From: Pseudaestuariivita sp.
Lineage (GTDB): Bacteria; Pseudomonadota; Alphaproteobacteria; Rhodobacterales; Rhodobacteraceae
Reading direction: 5' to 3'
NCBI GenBank assembly: GCA_020629995.1
Contig: JAHDCH010000176.1
Location: forward strand, 1-5,918
DNA length: 5,918 nucleotides
In this document: in pieces, positions 1-5,911 of the stretch
How positions within the stretch are numbered: position 1 is the stretch's first letter
Layout: every line of letters begins with the position of its first letter
The notes under the pieces: generated by a model
What the model was told of the DNA's origin: nothing
Databases searched by the model: none
Seen by the model: only the letters and a program-made list of their open reading frames with translations
Program-made: the position numbers and the translations under genes

Positions 1-66
1 GCGCGCGACAAGGTCTACCGCCACCCCACCTTTTACGACATCCCCGATGACGTGGGCAAAATGTGA
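1..66 (+). CDS. paaB: PaaB, 1,2-phenylacetyl-CoA epoxidase subunit B (3' end only)
   Basis: Only the last 21 codons and the TGA stop are in the window; the rest lies upstream. The visible tail contains RDKVYRHPTFYDIPDDV, which matches the conserved C-terminus of the small PaaB family (HPTFY followed by an acidic I/V-P-D stretch). PaaB is a small accessory subunit of the phenylacetyl-CoA ring-epoxidising multicomponent oxygenase and is thought to bridge or organise the PaaA-PaaC heterodimers; it carries no cofactor. The call rests on this short tail plus position: the stop codon overlaps the start of paaC, as expected in a paaABCDE operon. The 5' end cannot be assessed here. Confidence 0.9.
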   Translation, partial: ARDKVYRHPTFYDIPDDVGKM

Positions 67-818
67 TGAGCGCGCTCTTTGAGTTTCTTTTGCGGCAGGG
101 TGACAATGCGCTGGTGCTGGGGCACCGCACCTCGGAATGGTGCGGCACTGGCCCGGCGCTGGAGGAGGACATCGCGCTGGCCAACACGGCGCTGGACCTG
201 ATCGGGCAGACGCAGCTGTGGCTGGGCTATGCGGCCGAGGTCGAAGGCAAGGGGCGCAGCGCCAATGATCTGGCCTTTCTGCGCGATGCCTATGATTTCA
301 AGAACCTTCTGATGGTCGAAGTGCCGAACGGCGATTTCGGGCGGACGCTGATGCGGCAATTCCTGTTCGATGCGTTTCAGGTACCGTGGCTTCAGGCTTT
401 GTGCGGGTCCAGTGACCAGCGGGTTGCGGACATCGCGGCCAAGTCGGTCAAGGAGGCTCTGTACCACCTTGAACGCTCCTCCGAGACGGTGATCGCGCTG
501 GGCGACGGCACCGAAGAGAGCAACCGGCGGATGCAGGCTGCGCTCGATTTGCTTTGGCCCTATACGGGCGAGATGTTTGCCGATGACGCGGGCGACATCG
601 AGATGGCCGAGGCAGGCGTTGCGCCGCTGCCGTCCACCATGCGTGCGGCGTGGGATCAGACGGTGCAGAGCGTGCTTGCCGAGGCGATGCTGACCGCTCC
701 CCAGAGCGACTTTGCCCACAAGGGCGGGCGCACCGGCAAGCGGCATACTGAGCATCTGGGGCACATGCTCGCCACGATGCAGGTGCTGCAACGCTCGCAC
801 CCCGGCGCGGTGTGGTAA
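66..818 (+). CDS. paaC: PaaC, 1,2-phenylacetyl-CoA epoxidase subunit C
   Basis: This is a 250-residue protein, the usual length for the family (about 250). It is a ferritin-like helical protein that pairs with the di-iron subunit PaaA as the structural subunit of the complex that epoxidises phenylacetyl-CoA to its ring-1,2-epoxide in the cytoplasm. Family signatures run the whole length: LRQGDNALVLGHRTSEWCG (9-27), ALEEDIALANTALDLIGQ (31-48), FLRD..DFKNLLMVEVPNGDFG (71-92), RQFLFDAFQ (97-105), KEALYHLERSSE (129-140), GDGTEESNRRMQ (146-157), LWPYTGEMF (163-171) and GKRHTEHLGHMLATMQ.LQR (224-243). In known members the metal site is degenerate and PaaC is not itself catalytic. I chose the ATG at 66 because its A is shared with the paaB TGA (TGATG overlap), which implies translational coupling; a GTG one codon earlier at 63 is the alternative. 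No strong Shine-Dalgarno is visible, consistent with coupling. Confidence 0.96.
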   Translation: MSALFEFLLRQGDNALVLGHRTSEWCGTGPALEEDIALANTALDLIGQTQLWLGYAAEVEGKGRSANDLAFLRDAYDFKNLLMVEVPNGDFGRTLMRQFLFDAFQVPWLQALCGSSDQRVADIAAKSVKEALYHLERSSETVIALGDGTEESNRRMQAALDLLWPYTGEMFADDAGDIEMAEAGVAPLPSTMRAAWDQTVQSVLAEAMLTAPQSDFAHKGGRTGKRHTEHLGHMLATMQVLQRSHPGAVW

Positions 819-822
819 GCCC

Positions 823-1281
823 ATGGGCGTGACCGAGGCGCAGGTGTGGGACTGGCTCGACGCAGTGCCCGATCCCGAGATCCCGGTGATCTCGGTCGTG
901 GATCTGGGCGTGGTACGCGGCGTCGATGTGACAGGTGCGGCGGTCAAGGTCACCATCACGCCGACCTATTCGGGCTGTCCGGCGATGTCGGTCATCGCGC
1001 TGGACATCGAGACGGCCCTTGCCAGACAGGGCGTCACCGACCTGACGCTGGAAACCCGCATCGCCCCGCCCTGGACAACCGATTGGCTGTCGGACAAGGG
1101 GCGCGCGCGGCTCGAAGGCTACGGCATCGCGCCGCCCCGGGCTGCAGGCGGCCCCGAAAGGTGCCCGCGCTGCCGATCTACGGCGGTTGAACGGGTCAGC
1201 CAGTTCGGCTCGACCCCGTGCAAGGCGCAATGGCGCTGCACGGACTGCCTTGAACCCTTCGACTATTTCAAATGCATCTGA
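823..1281 (+). CDS. paaD: PaaD, phenylacetyl-CoA epoxidase assembly protein (DUF59/MIP18 type, Cys-rich tail)
   Basis: This 152-residue protein has two parts. Residues about 4-80 form a DUF59/MIP18-like domain with DPEIPVISVVDLG (17-29) and the TYSGCPAM segment holding Cys52. Residues 114-151 form a cysteine-rich tail with CPRC (114, 117), Cys133, CTDC (139, 142) and Cys151, which looks like a zinc ribbon. PaaD is required for a functional epoxidase but is not in the purified core. Its relatives act in Fe-S cluster assembly, so a role in maturing the PaaE [2Fe-2S] centre or the PaaA iron site is the usual proposal and is inferred here. The ATG at 823 lies 4 nt after the paaC stop; the open frame extends upstream to 712, but that part is in the paaC shadow and does not resemble PaaD. 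The gene ends 7 nt before paaE. Confidence 0.95.
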   Translation: MGVTEAQVWDWLDAVPDPEIPVISVVDLGVVRGVDVTGAAVKVTITPTYSGCPAMSVIALDIETALARQGVTDLTLETRIAPPWTTDWLSDKGRARLEGYGIAPPRAAGGPERCPRCRSTAVERVSQFGSTPCKAQWRCTDCLEPFDYFKCI

Positions 1282-1285
1282 GGGG
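1280..1285 (+). promoter_or_regulatory. Shine-Dalgarno for paaE
   Basis: GAGGGG begins within the paaD stop codon and lies 3-5 nt before the ATG at 1289, depending on the register of pairing. It decides the paaE start: the frame is open upstream to 1187, but that stretch is the paaD tail in another frame. The overlap with the paaD stop suggests coupled translation. Confidence 0.7.
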
Positions 1286-1288
1286 CGG

Positions 1289-2344
1289 ATGGCACAGTTT
1301 CATGCATTGACGGTCACAGCCCTGCGCAAGACGACGCGTGACGCTGTTGAGGTGACCTTTGCCGCGCCCGAGGGCTTTACCTTTGAGCCGGGCCAGTACC
1401 TGACCTTTCGGCGCGCGTTTGATGGCGAAGAGCTGCGCCGGTCCTATTCGATCTGTGCCGCCGAAGGCGAGGCGCTGAGGGTCGGGATCAAACAGGTGGC
1501 GGGCGGCGCCTTTTCCACTTGGGCCAACACTCAGCTGCAAGTCGGTGACGTGGTCGAGGCGATGCCGCCCATGGGCCGGTTCTACGCGCCCGAGGACGCG
1601 CCGCACCTGCTGTGCCTGGCTGCCGGGTCGGGGATCACGCCGATCCTGTCGATCATCGCCACCGTGCTGGAGCGCGACACGCAGGCGCGGGTCACGCTGG
1701 TCTATGCCAACCGCACCCCCGCCAGCATCATGTTCCGGGACGAGATCGAAGACCTCAAGAACCGGCACATGGGCCGTCTGAGCGTGGTGCATGTCCTGTC
1801 CGGTGACGGGCAGGAGATTGACCTGTTTCGCGGGCGGATCGACGCGGCCAAGGTTGACGCGCTGGTGGCGGGGTGGATCGATCTGCCGCGCGTTACCACC
1901 GCCTACATCTGCGGCCCCGAGCAGATGATGCAGACCGTGTCCGCGCGGCTGGAACACCACGGGATGGACCCTGCGCGCATCCGGTTCGAATTGTTCGCCG
2001 CCGCCCAGCCGGGCCGCGCGCCGCGCCGCGCCGCGGCAGAGGGTGCGACGGATACGGGCGCGTCGGGGCAGGTCACGTTCGAAGGCGAAACGCGCAGCCT
2101 GACCATCCCGCCGGGCACCAGCCTGCTGGACGCCGCCCTGGCCGCCAGCGTGGACGCGCCTTATGCCTGCAAGGCGGGGGTCTGTTCGACCTGCAAGGCG
2201 CGGGTCACGGCGGGCGAAGTCGAGATGGTCGCCAATCACGCGCTGGAGGATTACGAGGTCGAGGCGGGCTTTGTCCTGACCTGTCAGTGTTATCCCACCA
2301 CCGCCGCGCCTGTGACCTGGAATTACGACGAGGCGGGGCATTAG
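1289..2344 (+). CDS. paaE: PaaE, phenylacetyl-CoA epoxidase reductase subunit (FAD, NAD(P)H, [2Fe-2S])
   Basis: This 351-residue protein passes electrons from NAD(P)H (NADPH in characterised systems) to the di-iron site of PaaA. It is a class IA-like oxygenase reductase with three modules. Residues about 3-105 form the FAD-binding barrel, with the flavin motif RSYS at 51-54. Residues about 106-236 form the NAD(P)-binding domain, with AAGSGITP (111-118), CGPEQMM (208-214) and the FELF end (233-236). Residues about 261-345 form a plant-type [2Fe-2S] ferredoxin with ligands Cys294, Cys299, Cys302 and Cys332 (C-x4-C-x2-C-x29-C). An Ala/Arg-rich linker (about 238-260) joins the last two. Length matches known PaaE proteins (about 350-360). 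The start at ATG 1289 is supported by the Shine-Dalgarno at 1280. It is the last gene of the paa block seen here; the next gene is convergent, 3 nt away. Confidence 0.97.
   Translation: MAQFHALTVTALRKTTRDAVEVTFAAPEGFTFEPGQYLTFRRAFDGEELRRSYSICAAEGEALRVGIKQVAGGAFSTWANTQLQVGDVVEAMPPMGRFYAPEDAPHLLCLAAGSGITPILSIIATVLERDTQARVTLVYANRTPASIMFRDEIEDLKNRHMGRLSVVHVLSGDGQEIDLFRGRIDAAKVDALVAGWIDLPRVTTAYICGPEQMMQTVSARLEHHGMDPARIRFELFAAAQPGRAPRRAAAEGATDTGASGQVTFEGETRSLTIPPGTSLLDAALAASVDAPYACKAGVCSTCKARVTAGEVEMVANHALEDYEVEAGFVLTCQCYPTTAAPVTWNYDEAGH
2017..2035 (+). repeat. Period-5 run (CCGCG units) in the paaE linker
   Basis: About 3.8 copies of a CCGCG pentanucleotide lie in the part of paaE that encodes the Ala/Arg-rich linker between the NAD(P) domain and the ferredoxin domain. 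The unit is not a multiple of three, so gain or loss of one copy would shift the frame before the ferredoxin module. In DNA this GC-rich, a run of this length can arise by chance. Confidence 0.5.
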
Positions 2345-2354
2345 GGCCTAGGCC
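2345..2354. repeat. 10-bp perfect palindrome at the paaE/MFS junction
   Basis: GGCCTAGGCC fills the 3-nt gap between the two convergent stop codons and covers the stop codon of the minus-strand transporter. There is no loop or adjacent T-tract on either strand, so it is not an evident intrinsic terminator. It may simply be a coincidence of GC-rich sequence. Confidence 0.4.
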
Positions 2355-3604
2355 GGTTCCTCGGGCAGTTGAAACCGCACCAAAGCCCAGACGCACATCG
2401 ACGCCAGCAGGCCGGACCCGATCCAGAAGGGCACCCGCAGGGCCGCCTCGCGCCCCAGCGTGGGTTCGATCAGCGACACCAGCAGCCCGGCCGAAAACGC
2501 GCCCACCGGGATCGCGCCCCAGCCAAAGAACCGGTAGACCGAATTGACCCGCCCGAACAGAGCATCGGGGATCACCCGCTGGCGCAGCGACACGGTGACC
2601 ACGTTCCACAACATGCCGGCAAACAGCTCGAGAAACAGCGCAATCGCGGCGACGACCGGCGAGGACGTCACCGCCAGCAGAAAGAACGGCACCGGCATGA
2701 TCATCAGCGCCAGCAGCACCGCGCGGCGCGGCCCGAGGCGCTGGGCGATCCCCGGCCCGGCAAGGCTGCCTGCCACGCCGCCCACCGCGCCCGCCGCCAG
2801 GACCAGACCGTGCCCCGCCGCGCTGAGGCCGTAAATCTCCTGGCTCAGCAGGACCAGCAGAGCGATCGACGCCGCCGACACAAGGTTCAGCGCGGCCAGC
2901 ATCAGCGCCAGCGTCAGCATCCGCCGGTGATCCCGCAACCACGCCAGCCCTTCGCCCAGCTGCACAAGGAACGCGCCCTGTGGGCCGGGCCCGGTACGGG
3001 GCAGGGCGGGGATGCGGCTGACGCAAAGCGCGGCCAGGGCAAAGGCGGCAGCATAGGCGACAAAGGGTGCATAGACCGCGGTGGCGATCAGCACGCCGGC
3101 GGCGGGCGGGCCGATGAATTTGTTCATCACCTCTTCGGTCGACCAGATTTGCCCATTGGCCCGTTCCAGATCCCGCCGGTCCACAAGATGCGGCAGCAGC
3201 GTCTGAGCGGCATTGTCGCGGAATACCTCTGCCGTGCCGATGGCAAAGGCAATTGCGATCAGCGCAAGGATCAGGGGCAGGCGCGCCGGGGCATCCTCGG
3301 CCAGCGGCAGGGCCGGCGCGGCGGCGACCAGAGCAACAAGCGCCAGAGCAAAACCAAGCCGCACAAGGTCTGCCCCCAGAACCAGAGCGCGGCGGTCCAG
3401 CCTGTCGGTGATCACCCCTGCGGGCAGCGCAAACAGCAGCCAGGGCAGCGTTGCCGCCGCCGAAATGGCCCCGATCCACACCGGTTCGCGGGTGACGAGG
3501 GTGGCCAGCCACGGCACCGCCAGCGCGGCGATCCCGTCGCCAAGGTTGGCAACCGAAGCCGAGGCGAACAACGCTCGAAACCGGGGGTTGTCGCGCAGCA
3601 GCAT
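2348..3604 (-). CDS. MFS transporter, MFS_3/EntS-like putative exporter
   Basis: This is a 418-residue inner-membrane protein, very hydrophobic, with roughly 12 predicted helices, in line with the major facilitator superfamily. The signature loop between helices 2 and 3 is visible as GVITDRLDRRALVLG (63-77), and a second conserved stretch, GRVNSVYRFFGWGAIPVGAF (351-370), is typical of the MFS_3 group that includes the enterobactin exporter EntS and macrolide-efflux-like proteins. Proton-driven efflux of a small molecule is the likely role; the substrate cannot be told from sequence. I chose the ATG at 3604 (MLLRDNPRFRALF), which matches the family N-terminus; the frame is open to 3727, but the extra residues are a shadow of the upstream gene. 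It starts 10 nt after the SRPBCC stop with only a poor Shine-Dalgarno, suggesting co-transcription and perhaps coupling. It ends 3 nt from paaE, tail to tail. Confidence 0.9.
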   Translation of the reverse strand: MLLRDNPRFRALFASASVANLGDGIAALAVPWLATLVTREPVWIGAISAAATLPWLLFALPAGVITDRLDRRALVLGADLVRLGFALALVALVAAAPALPLAEDAPARLPLILALIAIAFAIGTAEVFRDNAAQTLLPHLVDRRDLERANGQIWSTEEVMNKFIGPPAAGVLIATAVYAPFVAYAAAFALAALCVSRIPALPRTGPGPQGAFLVQLGEGLAWLRDHRRMLTLALMLAALNLVSAASIALLVLLSQEIYGLSAAGHGLVLAAGAVGGVAGSLAGPGIAQRLGPRRAVLLALMIMPVPFFLLAVTSSPVVAAIALFLELFAGMLWNVVTVSLRQRVIPDALFGRVNSVYRFFGWGAIPVGAFSAGLLVSLIEPTLGREAALRVPFWIGSGLLASMCVWALVRFQLPEEPA

Positions 3605-3614
3605 TGCGCTGCGG

Positions 3615-4079
3615 CTATCTGATTGCGCGGGCGACCGCCTCGAGCTGCGACAACGCGGTGCCCCAGCCTTCTTCGAACCCCATCGAGGCATGGCTGGCGC
3701 GGTCGGACGCGGATTTGTGCAGCACATGGGCCGAATACAGCGTGCCTCCGCGCGCGGGGCGCAGCACGATCGACGCAGTCATGAACCCGCCTTCGCCGGG
3801 GCGGAAGCCTTCGGTCAGGGCGTCGGTAAAGACCAGCCGGGCGTTGGGTTCGGCCACAAGGATACAGCCCTCGCTGGCCTGCCGCGTGCCGTCGGGCATT
3901 TCCATCACGGTATAGAACCGCCCACCGGGCGTGGGATCGATTGCGGCCTCGACCGTCTTGACCGGCGCGGGGGTGAACCATTGGCGCAGGTGGCGCGGCG
4001 TGGTCCACGCCTTCCAGACCTGCGCCGGAGATGCGGCGAGGTTGCGGCGCAGGACAAGGTCTTTGGACGCGTCTTTCAT
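3615..4079 (-). CDS. SRPBCC / AHSA1-family protein
   Basis: This 154-residue cytoplasmic protein has the START/Bet v 1-like helix-grip fold of the AHSA1 (Aha1 C-terminal-like) family, which usually runs 140-160 residues. Visible signatures are VWKAWTTPRHLRQWFTP (21-37), DPTPGGRFYTVMEMPDG (48-64), the strand RLVFTDAL (81-88), and the C-terminal helix motif GFEEGWGTALSQLEA (134-148). The fold makes a hydrophobic ligand-binding cavity; most bacterial members have no defined biochemical role, so function stays open. The start is ATG 4079, with a moderate AAAGG Shine-Dalgarno at 4090-4094; an in-frame GTG at 4106 would add nine residues but is less likely. Such genes are often next to an ArsR-type regulator; none is seen here. 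The MFS exporter follows after 10 nt, so the two probably form an operon. Confidence 0.88.
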   Translation of the reverse strand: MKDASKDLVLRRNLAASPAQVWKAWTTPRHLRQWFTPAPVKTVEAAIDPTPGGRFYTVMEMPDGTRQASEGCILVAEPNARLVFTDALTEGFRPGEGGFMTASIVLRPARGGTLYSAHVLHKSASDRASHASMGFEEGWGTALSQLEAVARAIR

Positions 4080-4164
4080 ACGGGTGCGGCCTTTACGAGC
4101 AATCACGGCTGTGTTTGTGCCTTTCCGCGCCGGAATGGTCCAGCCCCAAGCGCACCTGTTGGCG

Positions 4165-4779
4165 TCAGCCCGCCACTGCAGACACCAAAGTGATCACCAG
4201 TGACGCGGCAAGCGACATCGCCGCCAGTCCCAAAAGCACAAGCAGTCCGTCATGCGCCAGTAGACCCAGCGCCATCAACAGAACCGCACCGCCAAGGATC
4301 GAGGATGAAAAGGGCACAAGTTCCAGCATGGGCATCGCCAGCCCACAGGCCAGCATCAGGCCCCCGACCACCCAGCGCGCGGCGCTGCCTGCCAGCCATC
4401 CCAGCCGCCCGCTGCGCGTCATCCCGTCGATCACCCGCGCGCCCCTGTGCAAAAAGCCGGTCGCCCGGTCGATCCGCGCGCCGGGAACGTGGCGACGGGC
4501 CAGCACGGCAGGCAGGCGTATGCGGGTGTGCCCGGCCAGCAGCTTGACCGCGCCAAAAGCGATGCAGATCCCCACAACCGAGGTGAACAGCGGCACACCA
4601 CTCAGCGGCGAAACAAGCGCCGCGCCAAGGATCATCAAAAGCGGCAAGGCGCCCGTTGGACCCAGCGCGCGCACCACCTGATCAAGCGTCACGTCACCTG
4701 ACGTGTCCAGCCGCGCCACGCGGTCAATGCACGCGCCCAGCGAAGCCTGCGAAGGCGGAGTGAGATAAGCGTCTGCCAT
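4165..4779 (-). CDS. ExoD-family integral membrane protein
   Basis: This 204-residue protein fits the ExoD family (Pfam ExoD, usually about 190-210 residues). An amphipathic N-terminal part (about 1-40) is followed by hydrophobic segments near 42-58, 62-82, 136-153, 158-174 and 177-202. Conserved family stretches include PLSGVPLFTSVVGICIAFGA (58-77), RIRLPAVLARRHVPGARI (86-103), ACGLAMPMLELVPFSSSILG (144-163) and MALGLLAHDGL (169-179). The founding member, from Sinorhizobium meliloti, affects exopolysaccharide production, alkaline tolerance and nodule invasion, but the molecular function of the family is unknown. No exopolysaccharide genes are near, so the name should not be read as a pathway assignment. 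The ATG at 4779 is the first Met of the frame, with a weak GAGCAGGT element just upstream. It faces xth across a 106-nt spacer, and the SRPBCC gene lies 85 nt downstream on the same strand. Confidence 0.9.
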   Translation of the reverse strand: MADAYLTPPSQASLGACIDRVARLDTSGDVTLDQVVRALGPTGALPLLMILGAALVSPLSGVPLFTSVVGICIAFGAVKLLAGHTRIRLPAVLARRHVPGARIDRATGFLHRGARVIDGMTRSGRLGWLAGSAARWVVGGLMLACGLAMPMLELVPFSSSILGGAVLLMALGLLAHDGLLVLLGLAAMSLAASLVITLVSAVAG

Positions 4780-4885
4780 ACCTGCTCAACCCGCGCCCGT
4801 CCTGCACGGTTCCCAAAACCGCTGGCCCATGCGCGGGCAACCGCGTACATGGCCTCTGGCTGAATCTGCAAACGGGAGGCGCGGC
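4780..4885. promoter_or_regulatory. Divergent intergenic region between exoD-like gene and xth
   Basis: This 106-nt spacer separates two genes read outwards, so it should contain the promoters of both. I could not identify convincing -35/-10 boxes on either strand. Two weak inverted repeats are present (4807-4821, five-bp arms; 4790-4796 with 4831-4837, seven-bp arms), both of a size expected by chance at this GC content. The only clear element is the xth Shine-Dalgarno at its right end. Confidence 0.45.
4874..4879 (+). promoter_or_regulatory. Shine-Dalgarno for xth
   Basis: GGGAGG lies 6 nt before the ATG at 4886, an ideal spacing. It fixes the xth start: the frame is open back to 4829, but the extra residues do not match the family, whereas MAFTLATWNINSVR does. 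Confidence 0.85.
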
Positions 4886-5674
4886 ATGGCCTTTACTCTG
4901 GCAACATGGAACATCAATTCGGTGCGCCTGCGCGCACCGCTGGTCGCGCGCCTGCTGGAAGAAGAGGCCCCCGATGTGCTGTGCCTGCAGGAATGCAAAA
5001 GCCCGGTCGACAAGATCCCGGCCGATGTCTTTGCCGCGCTGGGCTACACCCACCTCGTTGCGGAAGGGCAAAAGGGCTACAACGGTGTCGCGATCCTGTC
5101 GCGCCTGCCGCTGGAACGGGTCGGGTCGATGGATTTTGCCGGGCTGGGCCACGCGCGCCACGTGGCCGCGCGCCTGCCGAACGGTGTGGTGGTTCAGAAC
5201 TTTTACGTGCCGGCCGGCGGTGACAAGCCCGACCGCGAGGTGAACGAAAAGTTTGGCCAAAAGCTCGACTACCTCACCGACATGCGCGACTGGTTCCGCA
5301 ATGAGGCGCCCGAGCGTGCGATCCTTGTAGGCGATCTCAACATCGCGCCGCGCGAGGATGACGTGTGGAACCACAAGCAATTGCTCAAGGTCGTCAGCCA
5401 CACGCCGATCGAGGTCGCGCATCTGGCCGAAACGCAAGAGGCTGGCAAATGGGTCGACATCACGCGGCAGGACATCCCCGAGGGGCAGCTGTACAGCTGG
5501 TGGTCCTACCGGTCGCCAGACTGGGACGCGGCGGACAAGGGCCGCCGTCTTGATCACGTCTGGGCCACGCCGGATATTTCAAACGCCGCGCACGGCAGCC
5601 GCGTGCTGCGCGATGTGCGTGGGTGGGACGGCCCCAGCGATCACGCGCCGGTTTTTGCCACGTTCGACCTCTGA
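4886..5674 (+). CDS. xth: Exodeoxyribonuclease III (AP endonuclease, ExoIII/EEP family)
   Basis: This 262-residue cytoplasmic enzyme belongs to the exonuclease-endonuclease-phosphatase family and has the usual length for bacterial ExoIII (about 255-270). It cleaves the DNA backbone 5' of abasic sites and degrades 3' ends of duplex DNA with a divalent metal, acting in base excision repair. All hallmark residues are present: ATWNINSVR (6-14, Asn11), LQECK with the metal ligand Glu36, GYNGVAILS (64-72), NFYVPAG with Tyr107, VGDLNIAP with Asp150 and Asn152, YSWWSYR (203-209), RLDHVW with Asp223, and the C-terminal SDHAPV with Asp252-His253. These correspond to E. coli ExoIII Glu34, Tyr109, Asp151, Asn153, Asp229 and His259. 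The start is chosen from the strong Shine-Dalgarno 6 nt upstream. The gene is apparently monocistronic: a divergent neighbour lies upstream and an intrinsic terminator begins 5 nt after the stop. Confidence 0.97.
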   Translation: MAFTLATWNINSVRLRAPLVARLLEEEAPDVLCLQECKSPVDKIPADVFAALGYTHLVAEGQKGYNGVAILSRLPLERVGSMDFAGLGHARHVAARLPNGVVVQNFYVPAGGDKPDREVNEKFGQKLDYLTDMRDWFRNEAPERAILVGDLNIAPREDDVWNHKQLLKVVSHTPIEVAHLAETQEAGKWVDITRQDIPEGQLYSWWSYRSPDWDAADKGRRLDHVWATPDISNAAHGSRVLRDVRGWDGPSDHAPVFATFDL

Positions 5675-5679
5675 CGCGA

Positions 5680-5711
5680 AAAAGGCACGCCCGGGGGCGC
5701 GCCTTTTCTTT
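5680..5711. terminator. Bidirectional intrinsic terminator between xth and the DUF1328 gene
   Basis: The left arm AAAAGGC-A-CGCC (5680-5691) pairs with the right arm GGCG-C-GCCTTTT (5696-5707) around a four-base loop CGGG, with a single A/C mismatch. On the + strand the stem ends in TTTTCTTT, giving the U-rich tail for xth transcripts. On the - strand the A-tract at 5679-5683 becomes five T, giving a tail for the convergent DUF1328 gene. It starts 5 nt past the xth stop, so it should end both transcripts. Confidence 0.9.
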
Positions 5712-5721
5712 GGTACGTGCG

Positions 5722-5739
5722 AACGCGAGGGATCGCGTT
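5722..5739. repeat. 7-bp perfect hairpin at the DUF1328 gene stop codon
   Basis: AACGCGA and TCGCGTT flank a four-base GGGA loop. The right arm overlaps the minus-strand TAA stop (5738-5740). It has no T-tract of its own and lies 10 nt before the intrinsic terminator when read on the - strand, so the DUF1328 mRNA would end in two successive hairpins. It could protect the 3' end or assist termination; both are inferences. Confidence 0.6.
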
Positions 5740-5911
5740 ACATGGGCGAACGGCCCCGCAAGGCGCGTGCCACCATCGCAACGACGAACAGCACCAGGAA
5801 CAGAACGAACAGGATCTGCGCGATCCCGGCCGAAGCGCCTGCGATGCCGCCGAACCCGAACAGGGCGGCGATGAGTGCGATGATCAAAAAGGTAACTGCC
5901 CAGCCAAGCAT
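5738..5911 (-). CDS. DUF1328 small membrane protein (YtjA-like)
   Basis: This short gene encodes 57 residues. The protein begins [17 protein letters not shown] and continues with [15 protein letters not shown] (18-32), a second hydrophobic helix [16 protein letters not shown] (33-48), and a basic tail [10 protein letters not shown]. That pattern of helix 1, a GFGGIAG turn and helix 2 is the hallmark of DUF1328 proteins (E. coli YtjA group, usually 50-60 residues). It should be a hairpin in the inner membrane with a positively charged cytoplasmic tail. The function is unknown; members are often found among stress-response or CsbD-like genes, but nothing beyond the window edge can be seen. The ATG at 5911 is only 7 nt from the edge, so the Shine-Dalgarno and promoter are cut off. 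It converges on xth and shares its terminator. Confidence 0.9.
   Translation of the reverse strand: MLGWAVTFLIIALIAALFGFGGIAGASAGIAQILFVLFLVLFVVAMVARALRGRSPM

Noticed and set aside
33..959. A 308-codon open frame antisense to paaB/paaC/paaD
   Set aside because: It spans three well-supported, tightly packed genes on the other strand and shows no recognisable motif.
1268..2341. A 357-codon open frame antisense to paaE
   Set aside because: It mirrors paaE almost end to end, is rich in Arg/Gly/His, and has no domain; it is a GC-driven shadow.
2205..3512. A 435-codon open frame on the - strand in another phase of the MFS region
   Set aside because: It is a Gly/Ala/Arg/Cys-rich shadow without family signatures, overlaps both paaE and the MFS gene, and has no plausible start.
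2369..3622. A 417-codon open frame on the + strand, antisense to the MFS gene
   Set aside because: Its composition is dominated by Gln, Arg, Gly, His and Pro with no recognisable domain, which is typical of the reverse of hydrophobic codons at high GC. The minus-strand MFS gene explains the region fully.
4080..4106. Upstream GTG start that would lengthen the SRPBCC protein by nine residues
   Set aside because: The extra residues (basic, MIARKGRTR) do not match the family, and the ATG at 4079 has a Shine-Dalgarno (4090-4094) inside that extension.
4123..4135. Perfect hairpin TTCCG-CGC-CGGAA in the 85-nt gap between the exoD-like gene and the SRPBCC gene
   Set aside because: Five-bp arms and no T-tract on the - strand; too short and common in GC-rich DNA to call a terminator.
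4790..4837. Seven-bp inverted repeat (CCCGCGC / GCGCGGG) in the exoD-xth spacer
   Set aside because: The arms are pure G/C with a 34-nt loop, expected by chance at this composition; no operator can be supported.
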